From Sitta carolinensis (taxonomy: Eukaryota > Chordata > Aves > Passeriformes > Sittidae), in assembly GCA_032173965.1 (NCBI GenBank), contig CM063283.1:83082743-83146742 (forward strand): a stretch of 64,000 nucleotides of DNA, written 5' to 3'. A program made the position numbers and the translations under genes. Shown here in pieces: positions 58,301 to 60,858 of the stretch (its first letter is position 1; each line of letters begins with the position of its first letter). Below the pieces are notes generated by a model, which saw only the letters and a list, made by a program, of their open reading frames with translations, did no database searches and had not been told where the DNA came from.

Positions 58301-60858
58301 GATAAATAATTGGTAGTTTTATAAAAAGGCAAAAAGGTTGTATATTAGCCTCAGGATAATAAATTATTTTTATTGGTTTAGGGGAAGTGTATACATGGGG
58401 AGATAATGATGAAGGGCAGCTTGGAGATGGAACAACTAATGCCATCCAAAGACCACGCCTGGTTGCAGCACTTCAGGGTAAAAAGATCAACAGAGTAGCC
58501 TGTGGCTCAGCACATACTTTAGCTTGGTCAACCAGTAAACCTGCTAATGCTGGCAAGCTGCCTACACAGGTAATGTTTTTGACTTATTAAATTCAGATTT
58601 TAAACATACATAGTGTGCTTATTGCTGACCTTTCAGTAGATGTATTTCCTTTCCAAATCCCTGCATAAGCTCACTGTGCTTTGGTTTGACTTCAAGTTTG
58701 AGCCAGTTACTTTGTTTTACTTCTGTATTTCCAAAGGATTCCATTTTTCTGAGCTGAAAAAGCCTCTTCATTCAGTTTTTAATCTAAATGTGGAGCTGTA
58801 ACTCAGTTTGAAAATTGGCAGGAATTTAATTCTGCCTTGCAGCTATGAAAATGTTATGCCTTCCAAGGGAGTTCTTCGTTGCTTGCTTTATATTGAGAAG
58901 ACTTGTTTTTTGAATATTCTCTATTTCAGCTATGCCTGGAAGTAGTGATGACGGGATGTAAAATGTATTTGTTTATGGATAAATTGAAAAATATGGAACA
59001 GCACTTATATTCTAGACATCATAAAATTCATTTTAGATGGATACTCTTAATATTTTTCATAAACAACTGAACTATATGTATGAAGTTTTGACAGTGTGAA
59101 TAAGCAAATATCTGAATTTCTAATGCAAGTTTACCTACAAATCTTAGAATTGTTGGATACAATAAAGTGTATAATAATTCTAATTTACATTTCCATATCA
59201 TTGCCTTATCATAGGTTCCTATGGAGTACAATCATCTGCAGGAAATTCCCATAATTTCATTAAGAAACAGGCTTCTGCTCCTGCATCACATTTCAGAACT
59301 CTTCTGTCCTTGCATTCCAATGTTTGATCTTGAAGGAAGGCTTGATGAAACTGGCCAAGGGCCTTCAGTTGGGTTTGACACATTACGGGGAATACTGATA
59401 TCACAGGGAAAGGTATTTTATCAAAATGTTTCTAATGGAGAGATTTGTAACCATAAGAGAAGTGCTGTTTAAGATGTTTCTGAAGGAAAAAGAGCTGTAT
59501 ATCTCAATTTCTTCTGCAAGTTGTGTATCAGATGTTTGCAATCTGATGATGCAAGCTTCTTTCTTTGTGTTTTTTCTACAGCGTTTTTCTCAGTTCTTCA
59601 TCATAGAGCTTTTGTGTGTTGGCCTTGAAAATAACTTTATGCTGTAAATCTTCAGTTTGTAGTATAGCTGAATTCTTCTAGAGTGTTAAGTGGATGATAT
59701 TCTGGAAAAAATGTAACATAGCAAACAATGACTAATTCATACCTGTTTGTATTTCAGTTATGAAGGTCAGGTGATATACTAGTTAATGCAAAGCTCTGTG
59801 CAGGTACAAACTTGTTTTAGACTGAGCTAAAAGTGAAAATAGAATACCTAGGAGTTCAATCTCAAGTGGTAGTGAAAGGGGAATTTTGTAGTCAGTTATG
59901 AGAAAATGTAGATAACTGTAATGCTTTAAAGCCACAACACTTATTCAAAACTTCAGATATAATAAGCCATAAAAACATGATTTGCCTTCAATATAATCAT
60001 CAGTTTTGGGTCTGAATTTTCTGTCACAGTAATTTGTCTAACTGAAAAAGAAAACAGGCAGAATCTGCTGGGAGGTATCTTTGAAAAGAGAATGGTTAAG
60101 TTTCCCCCTGCAGTGCTGTTCTGTGTCCTTAAAAAAGACACATGGTCTGTAGCTAGACTTCTTAGTTGTTGTCTCAGGGTCTCTTTCTCTAGACTCCAGT
60201 AAAATTGCGTGGTAGAACAACCAAGCTATGTACATACTTCACAGACCAAGGGAAGTCATCAAAACCTAATCTAGAAAGGAAATCCTTGCTGTTTCATTCA
60301 TGAGACTTTTATTTGTTAATTCTATTAATTCTGAGTCTTTTCATATGTAATGTTGCATATAAGAATGTGTGTGCAGGCGGCACATTCAACCTAATTTACT
60401 TGAATCTGCAGAATAGTTACAGAAAGGCTTCAGACATAAGATAAAATGGGACATCAGACATAAATACATCAGAAGCATTCACAAGGCATCAGAGGTTGCG
60501 ATGCCATATTCATATCTAGGCATTTAAGTCAGGCTTACCTTCAGAGATTCTGAAGATTTCAAAATCTTCTTAATCTTGTTTGAAATTGACTGTAAAATTA
60601 TGTCCAATTATTTAGTGCAGGAACCTCAGATACTTGAATTTGCTTGAAAAAAAATATTTTATTTATTTATTGCTTTATTTCCTGGGTTGGACTATGTGTT
60701 TATCTACAAAATATATGCAAGGTTCTTACTTGATTTCCATTTTGTCATTATCTGGTTTTTTGGGGTTTTTTTAGGAGGCAGCTTTCAGAAAAGTTGTGCA
60801 AGCTACTATGGTGAGAGATCGTCAGCATGGGCCAGTCGTGGAGCTCAACAGGATACAG
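51..60858 (+). CDS. HERC2: HERC2 (partial), giant HECT-type E3 ubiquitin ligase, 79 exons in window
   Basis: This is the HERC2 gene, open at both ends of the window. In the known vertebrate family HERC2 is a protein of about 4,830 residues. It works in the nucleus and cytoplasm in the DNA-damage response (RNF8-UBC13 assembly, BRCA1, XPA), at centrosomes, and with p53, NEURL4 and USP20. The sequence shows, in order, three RCC1-like propellers, a cytochrome-b5-like domain, a MIB/HERC2 domain, a UBA-like segment, a CPH domain, a ZZ zinc finger and a DOC domain. The HECT catalytic domain is not in the window. Exons were placed by translation, comparison with the family as I remember it, and splice-site and phase agreement. 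All junctions agree except 29/30 and 37/38/39. Listed exons total about 12,460 bases. Introns under 1 kb that are not listed separately hold nothing I recognise beyond low-complexity tracts. Confidence 0.97.
475..646 (+). CDS. HERC2: HERC2 window exon 2
   Basis: The exon runs between tttcag and gtactt. It encodes [16 protein letters not shown] then [18 protein letters not shown], ending EEEIQ in phase 0. It is part of the N-terminal helical scaffold before RLD1. Confidence 0.93.
1223..1396 (+). CDS. HERC2: HERC2 window exon 3
   Basis: The exon has 58 codons in phase 0 on both sides, with acceptor cttccag and donor gtaatt. It includes [20 protein letters not shown] and ends SSPTSHK. It is the last exon before the RLD1 propeller. 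Confidence 0.94.
2009..2197 (+). CDS. HERC2: HERC2 window exon 4, start of RLD1
   Basis: The exon has 63 codons in phase 0. It encodes LIGWKYYAN, then [18 protein letters not shown], a divergent first RCC1-type blade. The donor is gtgaga. Confidence 0.94.
2816..2967 (+). CDS. HERC2: HERC2 window exon 5, RLD1 blade
   Basis: It encodes [20 protein letters not shown] and [17 protein letters not shown], a clear RCC1 repeat. It ends after GT of a split Val codon at a strong gtatgt donor (phase 2). The same phase and aligned codon are used in RLD2 and RLD3. Confidence 0.95.
3778..3935 (+). CDS. HERC2: HERC2 window exon 6, RLD1 blade
   Basis: It completes the split Val codon and encodes [18 protein letters not shown], then [19 protein letters not shown] and [13 protein letters not shown]. 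It leaves one base of a Gly codon at gtgagt. Confidence 0.95.
4379..4492 (+). CDS. HERC2: HERC2 window exon 7, RLD1 blade
   Basis: The acceptor is tttgaag. It encodes [18 protein letters not shown] and [19 protein letters not shown], an RCC1 blade core. It ends with one base of a Gly codon. An AG further upstream (cctctcacag) does not fit the homologous protein. Confidence 0.93.
4493..5835 (+). other. HERC2: Intron 7/8, 1.34 kb
   Basis: AT-rich intron. I see no exon, transposable element or structured repeat in it. Confidence 0.85.
5836..6087 (+). CDS. HERC2: HERC2 window exon 8, RLD1 blades
   Basis: This 252-base exon encodes [38 protein letters not shown] and [18 protein letters not shown]. 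It contains most of two RCC1 repeats. It leaves one base of a Gly codon at gtaatt. Confidence 0.96.
6950..7143 (+). CDS. HERC2: HERC2 window exon 9, RLD1 blade
   Basis: The acceptor is taccag. It encodes [36 protein letters not shown] and GIACGPAQ, ending in phase 0. The [11 protein letters not shown] blade departs from the usual G-x-LG RCC1 pattern, as I recall for the human protein too. Confidence 0.95.
7660..7860 (+). CDS. HERC2: HERC2 window exon 10, end of RLD1
   Basis: The exon has 67 codons in phase 0. It encodes [38 protein letters not shown] and ATLNLLRLQ. It closes RLD1 and enters the helical linker. Confidence 0.95.
8488..8716 (+). CDS. HERC2: HERC2 window exon 11, CpG-rich linker exon
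   Basis: It follows a T-rich tract ending in cag. It encodes [20 protein letters not shown], then [20 protein letters not shown] and [12 protein letters not shown]. It leaves one base of a Val codon. Its 3' half is strikingly GC- and CpG-rich against AT-rich surroundings, so ORFs in other frames here are shadows. Confidence 0.95.
8791..8915 (+). CDS. HERC2: HERC2 window exon 12
   Basis: It lies only 74 bases after exon 11. It encodes [18 protein letters not shown] and [13 protein letters not shown], ending in phase 0 at gtatgg. Confidence 0.94.
9311..9489 (+). CDS. HERC2: HERC2 window exon 13, charged helix
   Basis: It encodes [20 protein letters not shown], a highly charged probable helix or coiled coil, then [12 protein letters not shown]. 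It leaves AG of a split Arg codon. Confidence 0.94.
10421..10605 (+). CDS. HERC2: HERC2 window exon 14
   Basis: It encodes [19 protein letters not shown] and [18 protein letters not shown] end it at the strong gtaagt (10606). With the next exon this gives a stretch equal in length to the human protein, whereas an upstream GT at 10590 would shorten it. Confidence 0.9.
10973..11128 (+). CDS. HERC2: HERC2 window exon 15
   Basis: It encodes [20 protein letters not shown] and [14 protein letters not shown]. It leaves one base of a Gly codon at gtaggt. Confidence 0.93.
11388..11573 (+). CDS. HERC2: HERC2 window exon 16
   Basis: It encodes [40 protein letters not shown] and LAWPGIM. It leaves one base of a Gly codon. 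It is a hydrophobic helical scaffold region before the cytochrome-b5-like domain. Confidence 0.95.
12409..12579 (+). CDS. HERC2: HERC2 window exon 17, cytochrome-b5-like domain, first part
   Basis: It encodes [19 protein letters not shown], then [15 protein letters not shown], the conserved b5 core strand, then [11 protein letters not shown] where true cytochromes b5 carry HPGG. It leaves one base of an Ala codon. The match to the b5 fold is clear, but the first heme ligand is absent. Confidence 0.95.
12686..12789 (+). CDS. HERC2: HERC2 window exon 18, cytochrome-b5-like domain, second part
   Basis: It encodes [20 protein letters not shown], then [15 protein letters not shown]. The second axial heme histidine position (GHS in b5 proteins) is replaced by the FEDTRES region. 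Phase 0 end. Confidence 0.94.
12898..13048 (+). CDS. HERC2: HERC2 window exon 19
   Basis: It encodes [20 protein letters not shown], then [19 protein letters not shown] and IECA. It leaves one base of a Lys codon at gtaagc. Confidence 0.94.
13574..13788 (+). CDS. HERC2: HERC2 window exon 20
   Basis: It encodes [19 protein letters not shown], an acidic and serine-rich stretch [11 protein letters not shown], and [15 protein letters not shown]. Phase 0 end. Confidence 0.94.
14612..14744 (+). CDS. HERC2: HERC2 window exon 21
   Basis: It encodes [18 protein letters not shown] and [20 protein letters not shown]. It leaves one base of a Gly codon. Confidence 0.94.
14841..14968 (+). CDS. HERC2: HERC2 window exon 22
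   Basis: It lies 96 bases after exon 21. It encodes [20 protein letters not shown] and [17 protein letters not shown], ending in phase 0 at gtaagc. Confidence 0.94.
15091..15286 (+). CDS. HERC2: HERC2 window exon 23
   Basis: It encodes [40 protein letters not shown] and the basic tail [10 protein letters not shown]. It leaves one base of a Val codon. Confidence 0.95.
15880..16016 (+). CDS. HERC2: HERC2 window exon 24, disordered acidic linker
   Basis: It encodes [27 protein letters not shown], and Pro-rich [18 protein letters not shown]. The composition suggests an exposed, phosphorylatable linker. Phase 0 end. Confidence 0.94.
16520..16693 (+). CDS. HERC2: HERC2 window exon 25
   Basis: It has 58 codons: [20 protein letters not shown], then [19 protein letters not shown]. 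Phase 0 on both sides. Confidence 0.95.
16784..16920 (+). CDS. HERC2: HERC2 window exon 26
   Basis: It encodes [38 protein letters not shown] and GANI. It leaves GG of a Gly codon at gtaaaa. Confidence 0.94.
17002..17153 (+). CDS. HERC2: HERC2 window exon 27
   Basis: It lies 81 bases after exon 26. It encodes [20 protein letters not shown], then [20 protein letters not shown]. It leaves one base of a Gly codon. Confidence 0.95.
17573..17764 (+). CDS. HERC2: HERC2 window exon 28
   Basis: It encodes [38 protein letters not shown] and [13 protein letters not shown]. It leaves one base of a Gly codon at gtacag. Confidence 0.95.
17950..17968 (+). repeat. Poly-T tract, 19 bases
   Basis: A T19 run in the intron after exon 28. 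It is ordinary low complexity with no flanking element recognised. Confidence 0.8.
18595..18782 (+). CDS. HERC2: HERC2 window exon 29, start of MIB/HERC2 domain
   Basis: It encodes [19 protein letters not shown], then [19 protein letters not shown], the start of the MIB/HERC2 domain. The end given uses the homologous CAG|gtacaa donor, which is weak and puts the next exon out of frame. A GT at 18775 (gtgatc) would end the exon at 18774 and restore frame. The exon identity is certain; its 3' edge is not. Confidence 0.85.
18783..20412 (+). other. HERC2: Intron 29/30, 1.63 kb, with a possible degraded repeat
   Basis: No exon. The part from about 19330 to 19960 has a different, more GC-rich texture with AATAAA-containing sequence near 19650. 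I suspect an old retroelement fragment but cannot name it. Confidence 0.5.
20413..20604 (+). CDS. HERC2: HERC2 window exon 30, rest of MIB/HERC2 domain, frame anomaly at its start
   Basis: From 20415 the frame reads [40 protein letters not shown] and EDSDTEDDS, the conserved MIB/HERC2 domain. This frame needs one carried base, but exon 29 as spliced leaves none. Read in phase 0, the exon hits TGA after ten codons or fewer. The expected DGPPPG segment is one base short (GATGGACCC then ACACAGG). Either a base is missing or a different donor is used. It leaves one base of a Glu codon. Confidence 0.85.
21203..21385 (+). CDS. HERC2: HERC2 window exon 31
   Basis: It encodes [39 protein letters not shown] and [17 protein letters not shown]. 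It leaves one base of an Ala codon. Confidence 0.93.
21954..22138 (+). CDS. HERC2: HERC2 window exon 32
   Basis: It encodes [20 protein letters not shown], then [20 protein letters not shown]. Phase 0 end at CAG|gtaatg. Confidence 0.94.
22139..23750 (+). other. HERC2: Intron 32/33, 1.61 kb
   Basis: Contains a long pyrimidine-rich stretch (about 22540-22660, with a T16 run at 22628-22643). No exon or transposon was recognised. Confidence 0.8.
23751..23898 (+). CDS. HERC2: HERC2 window exon 33
   Basis: It encodes [20 protein letters not shown], then [20 protein letters not shown]. It leaves one base of a Glu codon at gtagag. Confidence 0.94.
23991..24187 (+). CDS. HERC2: HERC2 window exon 34
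   Basis: It encodes [39 protein letters not shown] and [19 protein letters not shown]. Phase 0 end at GGG|gtagtt. Confidence 0.94.
24421..24651 (+). CDS. HERC2: HERC2 window exon 35, SH3/Tudor-like segment
   Basis: It has 77 codons in phase 0. It encodes [20 protein letters not shown], then [20 protein letters not shown] and [20 protein letters not shown]. The second part looks like a small beta-barrel (SH3/Tudor-like) module; that assignment is inference. Confidence 0.95.
25310..25445 (+). CDS. HERC2: HERC2 window exon 36
   Basis: It encodes [38 protein letters not shown] and SPSQGLS. It is one residue shorter than I recall for human. It leaves one base of a Gly codon. Confidence 0.93.
25982..26125 (+). 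CDS. HERC2: HERC2 window exon 37
   Basis: It encodes [20 protein letters not shown] and [20 protein letters not shown], both clean HERC2. The last residues ECALNPT are less like the family. It leaves one base at ACAG|gtattc, which does not mesh with the frame best supported in exon 38. Confidence 0.87.
26126..27327 (+). other. HERC2: Intron 37/38, 1.2 kb, with a noisy tandem duplication
   Basis: Holds the roughly 121-base tandem duplication at 26791-27033 and A/T homopolymers near 26547-26575. No exon was seen. Confidence 0.8.
26791..27033 (+). repeat. Imperfect tandem duplication, 2 x about 121 bases
   Basis: Copy 1 (26791-26912) and copy 2 (26913-27033) both run from CTCTTCCCAAGAGGTAC through ATATCAAGTGGTTTATCCTG. 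They differ at many scattered sites, with several one-base gaps in copy 2. A 24-base stretch of copy 1 (26832-26855) recurs exactly at 28812-28835. Confidence 0.85.
27328..27447 (+). CDS. HERC2: HERC2 window exon 38, recognisable but disrupted by several indels
   Basis: After a good acceptor (tctttcag), family residues appear in changing frames: VASPK, then [12 protein letters not shown], then LQQ, VKA, IDKQ and a final LE. About 120 bases stand where I recall roughly 141 in the family, so material is missing at several places. The 3' end reads CTTGAG followed by TAGAG, as if one G of GAG|GTAGAG were lost. No single frame stays open. Skipping the exon does not rescue frame, because exon 37 leaves one base and exon 39 starts in phase 0. 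Identity is fairly sure; as printed, the exon is broken. Confidence 0.7.
27611..27878 (+). CDS. HERC2: HERC2 window exon 39, UBA-like segment
   Basis: It begins in phase 0 with [15 protein letters not shown], then [20 protein letters not shown] and [29 protein letters not shown] follows, with the MGF loop typical of UBA helices. The KAKKRKQ run is a possible nuclear localisation signal. It leaves one base of a Gly codon. Confidence 0.93.
28038..28180 (+). CDS. HERC2: HERC2 window exon 40, end of UBA-like segment and acidic tract
   Basis: It encodes [20 protein letters not shown], then an acidic stretch [20 protein letters not shown]. The VGWLLDH helix completes the UBA-like pattern. It ends in phase 0 at gtgagt. 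Confidence 0.93.
28181..29548 (+). other. HERC2: Intron 40/41, 1.37 kb
   Basis: AT-rich, with no exon. It contains the 24-base sequence at 28812-28835 shared with the duplication at 26791-27033. Confidence 0.85.
29549..29647 (+). CDS. HERC2: HERC2 window exon 41, start of CPH domain
   Basis: It has 33 codons in phase 0: [20 protein letters not shown], then [13 protein letters not shown]. This begins the CPH domain shared with CUL7 and CUL9, known in HERC2 to contact p53. Confidence 0.94.
29743..29911 (+). CDS. HERC2: HERC2 window exon 42, CPH domain
   Basis: It encodes [40 protein letters not shown] and [14 protein letters not shown], the core CPH barrel. It leaves one base of a Gly codon. 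Confidence 0.95.
30025..30150 (+). CDS. HERC2: HERC2 window exon 43, second SH3-like domain
   Basis: It encodes [18 protein letters not shown], then [16 protein letters not shown]. The GDKVRV...W...VGIV pattern resembles MIB-type SH3-like repeats. It leaves one base of an Ala codon. Confidence 0.94.
30755..30863 (+). CDS. HERC2: HERC2 window exon 44
   Basis: It encodes [20 protein letters not shown] and [15 protein letters not shown], completing the SH3-like domain. It leaves AC of a Thr codon at gtaagt. Confidence 0.94.
30996..31135 (+). CDS. HERC2: HERC2 window exon 45, ZZ-type zinc finger
   Basis: It encodes [38 protein letters not shown] and TFGRINEP. All expected ZZ ligands are visible: two CxxC pairs, the CETC pair and the trailing His residues. 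Known ZZ fingers bind modified N-termini such as SUMO1 or histone tails. It leaves one base of a Gly codon. Confidence 0.96.
31136..32571 (+). other. HERC2: Intron 45/46, 1.44 kb
   Basis: No exon, transposon or structured repeat was recognised. Confidence 0.8.
32572..32762 (+). CDS. HERC2: HERC2 window exon 46, linker into DOC domain
   Basis: It encodes [39 protein letters not shown] and [18 protein letters not shown]. Phase 0 end at AAG|gtaact. The frame stays open past the donor into a CR1 fragment, but that is intron. Confidence 0.94.
32815..33400 (-). mobile_element. CR1-type LINE fragment, antisense in intron 46/47
   Basis: Read on the minus strand, this is a diverged piece of the 3' part of an avian CR1 LINE. 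Hallmarks on the + strand are CTCCAGGCTGAACAGCCCCA, TTTGTGGCCCTCTTCTGACTC, CCACTAGCACCCCCAG and GTCATTGGCAAAGTTGCCTG, in the expected order. Both ends are truncated and the usual 3' tail is missing, so it cannot move. CR1 is the dominant bird LINE and is the main evidence here for an avian genome. Weaker similarity may extend to about 33560. Confidence 0.85.
33864..33969 (+). CDS. HERC2: HERC2 window exon 47, DOC domain
   Basis: It encodes [20 protein letters not shown], then [15 protein letters not shown], matching the DOC/APC10 beta-jellyroll. It leaves one base of a Gly codon. Confidence 0.95.
34139..34230 (+). CDS. HERC2: HERC2 window exon 48, DOC domain
   Basis: It encodes [19 protein letters not shown], then [11 protein letters not shown]. 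Phase 0 end at gtaagt. Confidence 0.94.
34781..34956 (+). CDS. HERC2: HERC2 window exon 49, end of DOC domain and acidic linker
   Basis: It encodes [40 protein letters not shown] and an acidic DNEEEDDDK tract leading to RLD2. It leaves AG of a Ser codon. Confidence 0.94.
35439..35550 (+). CDS. HERC2: HERC2 window exon 50, start of RLD2
   Basis: It encodes [16 protein letters not shown], then [19 protein letters not shown], the first RLD2 blade. Phase 0 end. Confidence 0.95.
36419..36500 (+). CDS. HERC2: HERC2 window exon 51, RLD2
   Basis: It encodes [20 protein letters not shown] and GSKSLFA. It leaves one base of a Val codon. It lies 98 bases before exon 52. Confidence 0.94.
36599..36742 (+). 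CDS. HERC2: HERC2 window exon 52, RLD2 blade
   Basis: It encodes [20 protein letters not shown], then [19 protein letters not shown] and VAVHS. It leaves one base of a Gly codon. Confidence 0.95.
37316..37406 (+). CDS. HERC2: HERC2 window exon 53, RLD2 blade
   Basis: It encodes [20 protein letters not shown], then DGKLGHFSR. It ends after AT of a split Met codon (phase 2), the same aligned position as the splits after exons 5 and 72. Confidence 0.95.
37407..38817 (+). other. HERC2: Intron 53/54, 1.41 kb
   Basis: AT-rich; I recognise nothing in it beyond intron sequence. Confidence 0.8.
38818..38995 (+). CDS. HERC2: HERC2 window exon 54, RLD2 blade
   Basis: It encodes [39 protein letters not shown] and [20 protein letters not shown]. 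Phase 0 end, matching the KPKL|V junction of RLD3. Confidence 0.96.
39402..39483 (+). CDS. HERC2: HERC2 window exon 55, RLD2 blade
   Basis: It encodes [20 protein letters not shown] and TLALTDE. It leaves one base of a Gly codon, as exon 7 does in RLD1. Only 82 bases of intron follow. Confidence 0.95.
39566..39737 (+). CDS. HERC2: HERC2 window exon 56, RLD2 blade
   Basis: It encodes [37 protein letters not shown] and [12 protein letters not shown]. It ends after TG of a split Trp codon, as in RLD3. Confidence 0.96.
39738..41649 (+). other. HERC2: Intron 56/57, 1.91 kb
   Basis: One of the longest complete introns here. I see no exon and no recognisable transposon. Confidence 0.75.
41650..41794 (+). 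CDS. HERC2: HERC2 window exon 57, RLD2 blade
   Basis: It completes the Trp codon and encodes [20 protein letters not shown], then [17 protein letters not shown]. Phase 0 end. Confidence 0.95.
42434..42659 (+). CDS. HERC2: HERC2 window exon 58, end of RLD2
   Basis: It encodes [40 protein letters not shown] and [18 protein letters not shown]. It leaves one base of a Gly codon at gttggt. Confidence 0.95.
43297..43397 (+). repeat. (AT)n / (TAAA)n microsatellite
   Basis: About 100 bases of TA dinucleotides interrupted by TAAATAAA and AAACA blocks. It lies in the intron before exon 59. Confidence 0.95.
43516..43687 (+). CDS. HERC2: HERC2 window exon 59, RLD2-RLD3 linker
   Basis: It encodes [39 protein letters not shown] and [14 protein letters not shown]. 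It leaves AG of an Arg codon. Confidence 0.94.
44230..44416 (+). CDS. HERC2: HERC2 window exon 60, Ser/Pro-rich linker
   Basis: It encodes [20 protein letters not shown], then the Ser/Pro-rich [20 protein letters not shown] and [15 protein letters not shown]. Probably disordered. Phase 0 end at GAG|gtagtg. Confidence 0.92.
45160..45300 (+). CDS. HERC2: HERC2 window exon 61, Ser/Thr/Pro-rich linker
   Basis: It has 47 codons in phase 0: [20 protein letters not shown], then [20 protein letters not shown] and TKTKE. Confidence 0.94.
45458..45649 (+). CDS. HERC2: HERC2 window exon 62
   Basis: It has 64 codons in phase 0. It encodes [39 protein letters not shown] and [13 protein letters not shown]. 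Confidence 0.95.
45650..46932 (+). other. HERC2: Intron 62/63, 1.28 kb
   Basis: AT-rich, with a C15 run at 46358-46372. No exon or transposon was recognised. Confidence 0.8.
46358..46372 (+). repeat. Poly-C tract, 15 bases
   Basis: An uninterrupted C15 run, unusual in this AT-rich intron. The mirrored G15 strand is potentially structured. Confidence 0.9.
46933..47086 (+). CDS. HERC2: HERC2 window exon 63
   Basis: It encodes [40 protein letters not shown] and SGTVKIP. It leaves one base of a Gly codon. Confidence 0.95.
47794..47901 (+). CDS. HERC2: HERC2 window exon 64, CpG-rich, start of beta-sandwich-like segment
   Basis: It encodes [20 protein letters not shown], then [13 protein letters not shown]. 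It is rich in CpG compared with its surroundings. It leaves one base of a Gly codon. Confidence 0.94.
47902..48991 (+). other. HERC2: Intron 64/65, 1.09 kb
   Basis: Contains a short direct repeat (CTTTCATACAGTCAAG at 48294-48309 and 48315-48330). Nothing else was recognised. Confidence 0.8.
48992..49123 (+). CDS. HERC2: HERC2 window exon 65
   Basis: It encodes [20 protein letters not shown], then [20 protein letters not shown]. The [13 protein letters not shown] signature ends a beta-rich module spanning exons 64-65. It leaves one base of a Gly codon. Confidence 0.95.
49598..49756 (+). CDS. HERC2: HERC2 window exon 66
   Basis: It encodes [20 protein letters not shown], then [20 protein letters not shown]. 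It leaves one base of an Ala codon at gtgagt. Confidence 0.94.
49848..49966 (+). CDS. HERC2: HERC2 window exon 67
   Basis: It lies 91 bases after exon 66. It encodes [20 protein letters not shown], then [15 protein letters not shown]. Phase 0 end. Confidence 0.94.
50348..50473 (+). CDS. HERC2: HERC2 window exon 68
   Basis: It has 42 codons in phase 0. It encodes [20 protein letters not shown], then [19 protein letters not shown]. Confidence 0.94.
50574..50651 (+). repeat. Imperfect tandem repeat, 2 x about 39 bases
   Basis: Two adjacent units share CAGAAT[A/C]CTGCTTCTA[A/T]AAGGA. They lie at 50574-50613 and 50614-50651, in the intron after exon 68. Confidence 0.7.
51413..51568 (+). CDS. HERC2: HERC2 window exon 69
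   Basis: It has 52 codons in phase 0. It encodes [20 protein letters not shown], then [20 protein letters not shown] and PRLFLDE. Confidence 0.95.
51716..51831 (+). CDS. HERC2: HERC2 window exon 70
   Basis: It encodes [20 protein letters not shown], then [15 protein letters not shown]. It leaves AG of an Arg codon. Confidence 0.95.
51952..52150 (+). CDS. HERC2: HERC2 window exon 71, start of RLD3
   Basis: It encodes [19 protein letters not shown], then [20 protein letters not shown] and [12 protein letters not shown]. This is the first RLD3 blade. Phase 0 end. Confidence 0.96.
52151..53321 (+). other. HERC2: Intron 71/72, 1.17 kb
   Basis: Holds a T16 run at 53188-53203 about 120 bases before the acceptor. 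Nothing else was recognised. Confidence 0.8.
53322..53536 (+). CDS. HERC2: HERC2 window exon 72, RLD3 blades, GC donor
   Basis: It encodes [16 protein letters not shown], then [19 protein letters not shown] and [17 protein letters not shown]. It ends after AG of a Ser codon at a GC donor (AAG|gcaagt). The GT four bases downstream would lead straight into a stop in exon 73. Confidence 0.95.
53777..53954 (+). CDS. HERC2: HERC2 window exon 73, RLD3 blade
   Basis: It completes the Ser codon and encodes [39 protein letters not shown] and [20 protein letters not shown]. Phase 0 end at gtaaga. Confidence 0.96.
54750..54911 (+). CDS. HERC2: HERC2 window exon 74, RLD3 blade
   Basis: It has 54 codons in phase 0. 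It encodes [20 protein letters not shown], then [19 protein letters not shown]. Unlike the matching RLD1 and RLD2 regions, no intron interrupts the [10 protein letters not shown] stretch. Confidence 0.95.
54912..56003 (+). other. HERC2: Intron 74/75, 1.09 kb
   Basis: No exon. It contains GTCAGCAGAATCACATC near 55664, a 17-base sequence repeated at about 57076. Confidence 0.75.
56004..56095 (+). CDS. HERC2: HERC2 window exon 75, RLD3 blade
   Basis: It encodes [20 protein letters not shown] and [10 protein letters not shown]. It ends after TG of a split Trp codon at gtaagt, the same junction as exon 56/57 of RLD2. Confidence 0.95.
56141..56179 (+). repeat. Perfect 12-base inverted repeat (hairpin)
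   Basis: TGTGTTACTGTG (56141-56152) and CACAGTAACACA (56168-56179) form a perfect stem with a 15-base loop. It lies 46 bases inside intron 75/76. Confidence 0.85.
56185..56960 (-). mobile_element. Probable antisense LTR-like retroelement remnant
   Basis: On the minus strand there is a TATA-like ACTTATATATAC and, about 20 bases on, AATAAA, the spacing expected of a long terminal repeat. The + strand text (for example CACCTCTCCATCTCCACTGG) has a GC and texture unlike neighbouring intron and looks like avian LTRs as I remember them. No internal retroviral genes are visible. The family and both borders are uncertain. Confidence 0.4.
57241..57380 (+). CDS. HERC2: HERC2 window exon 76, RLD3 blade
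   Basis: It encodes [20 protein letters not shown], then [19 protein letters not shown] and CTED. It leaves one base of a Gly codon. Confidence 0.95.
57381..58381 (+). other. HERC2: Intron 76/77, 1.0 kb
   Basis: AT-rich; no exon or transposon was recognised. Confidence 0.8.
58382..58569 (+). CDS. HERC2: HERC2 window exon 77, end of RLD3
   Basis: It encodes [40 protein letters not shown] and [16 protein letters not shown]. Phase 0 end. Confidence 0.96.
59215..59412 (+). CDS. HERC2: HERC2 window exon 78, RLD3-HECT linker
   Basis: It has 66 codons in phase 0. It encodes [40 protein letters not shown] and [12 protein letters not shown]. Confidence 0.95.
59413..60774 (+). other. HERC2: Intron 78/79, 1.36 kb
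   Basis: AT-rich, with a short TTTATTTATT run near 60660. No other feature was recognised. Confidence 0.8.
60775..60858 (+). CDS. HERC2: HERC2 window exon 79, last exon in window
   Basis: It has 28 codons in phase 0: [20 protein letters not shown], then VVELNRIQ. It ends at gtatct, just before the HECT domain, whose exons are beyond the window. Confidence 0.95.
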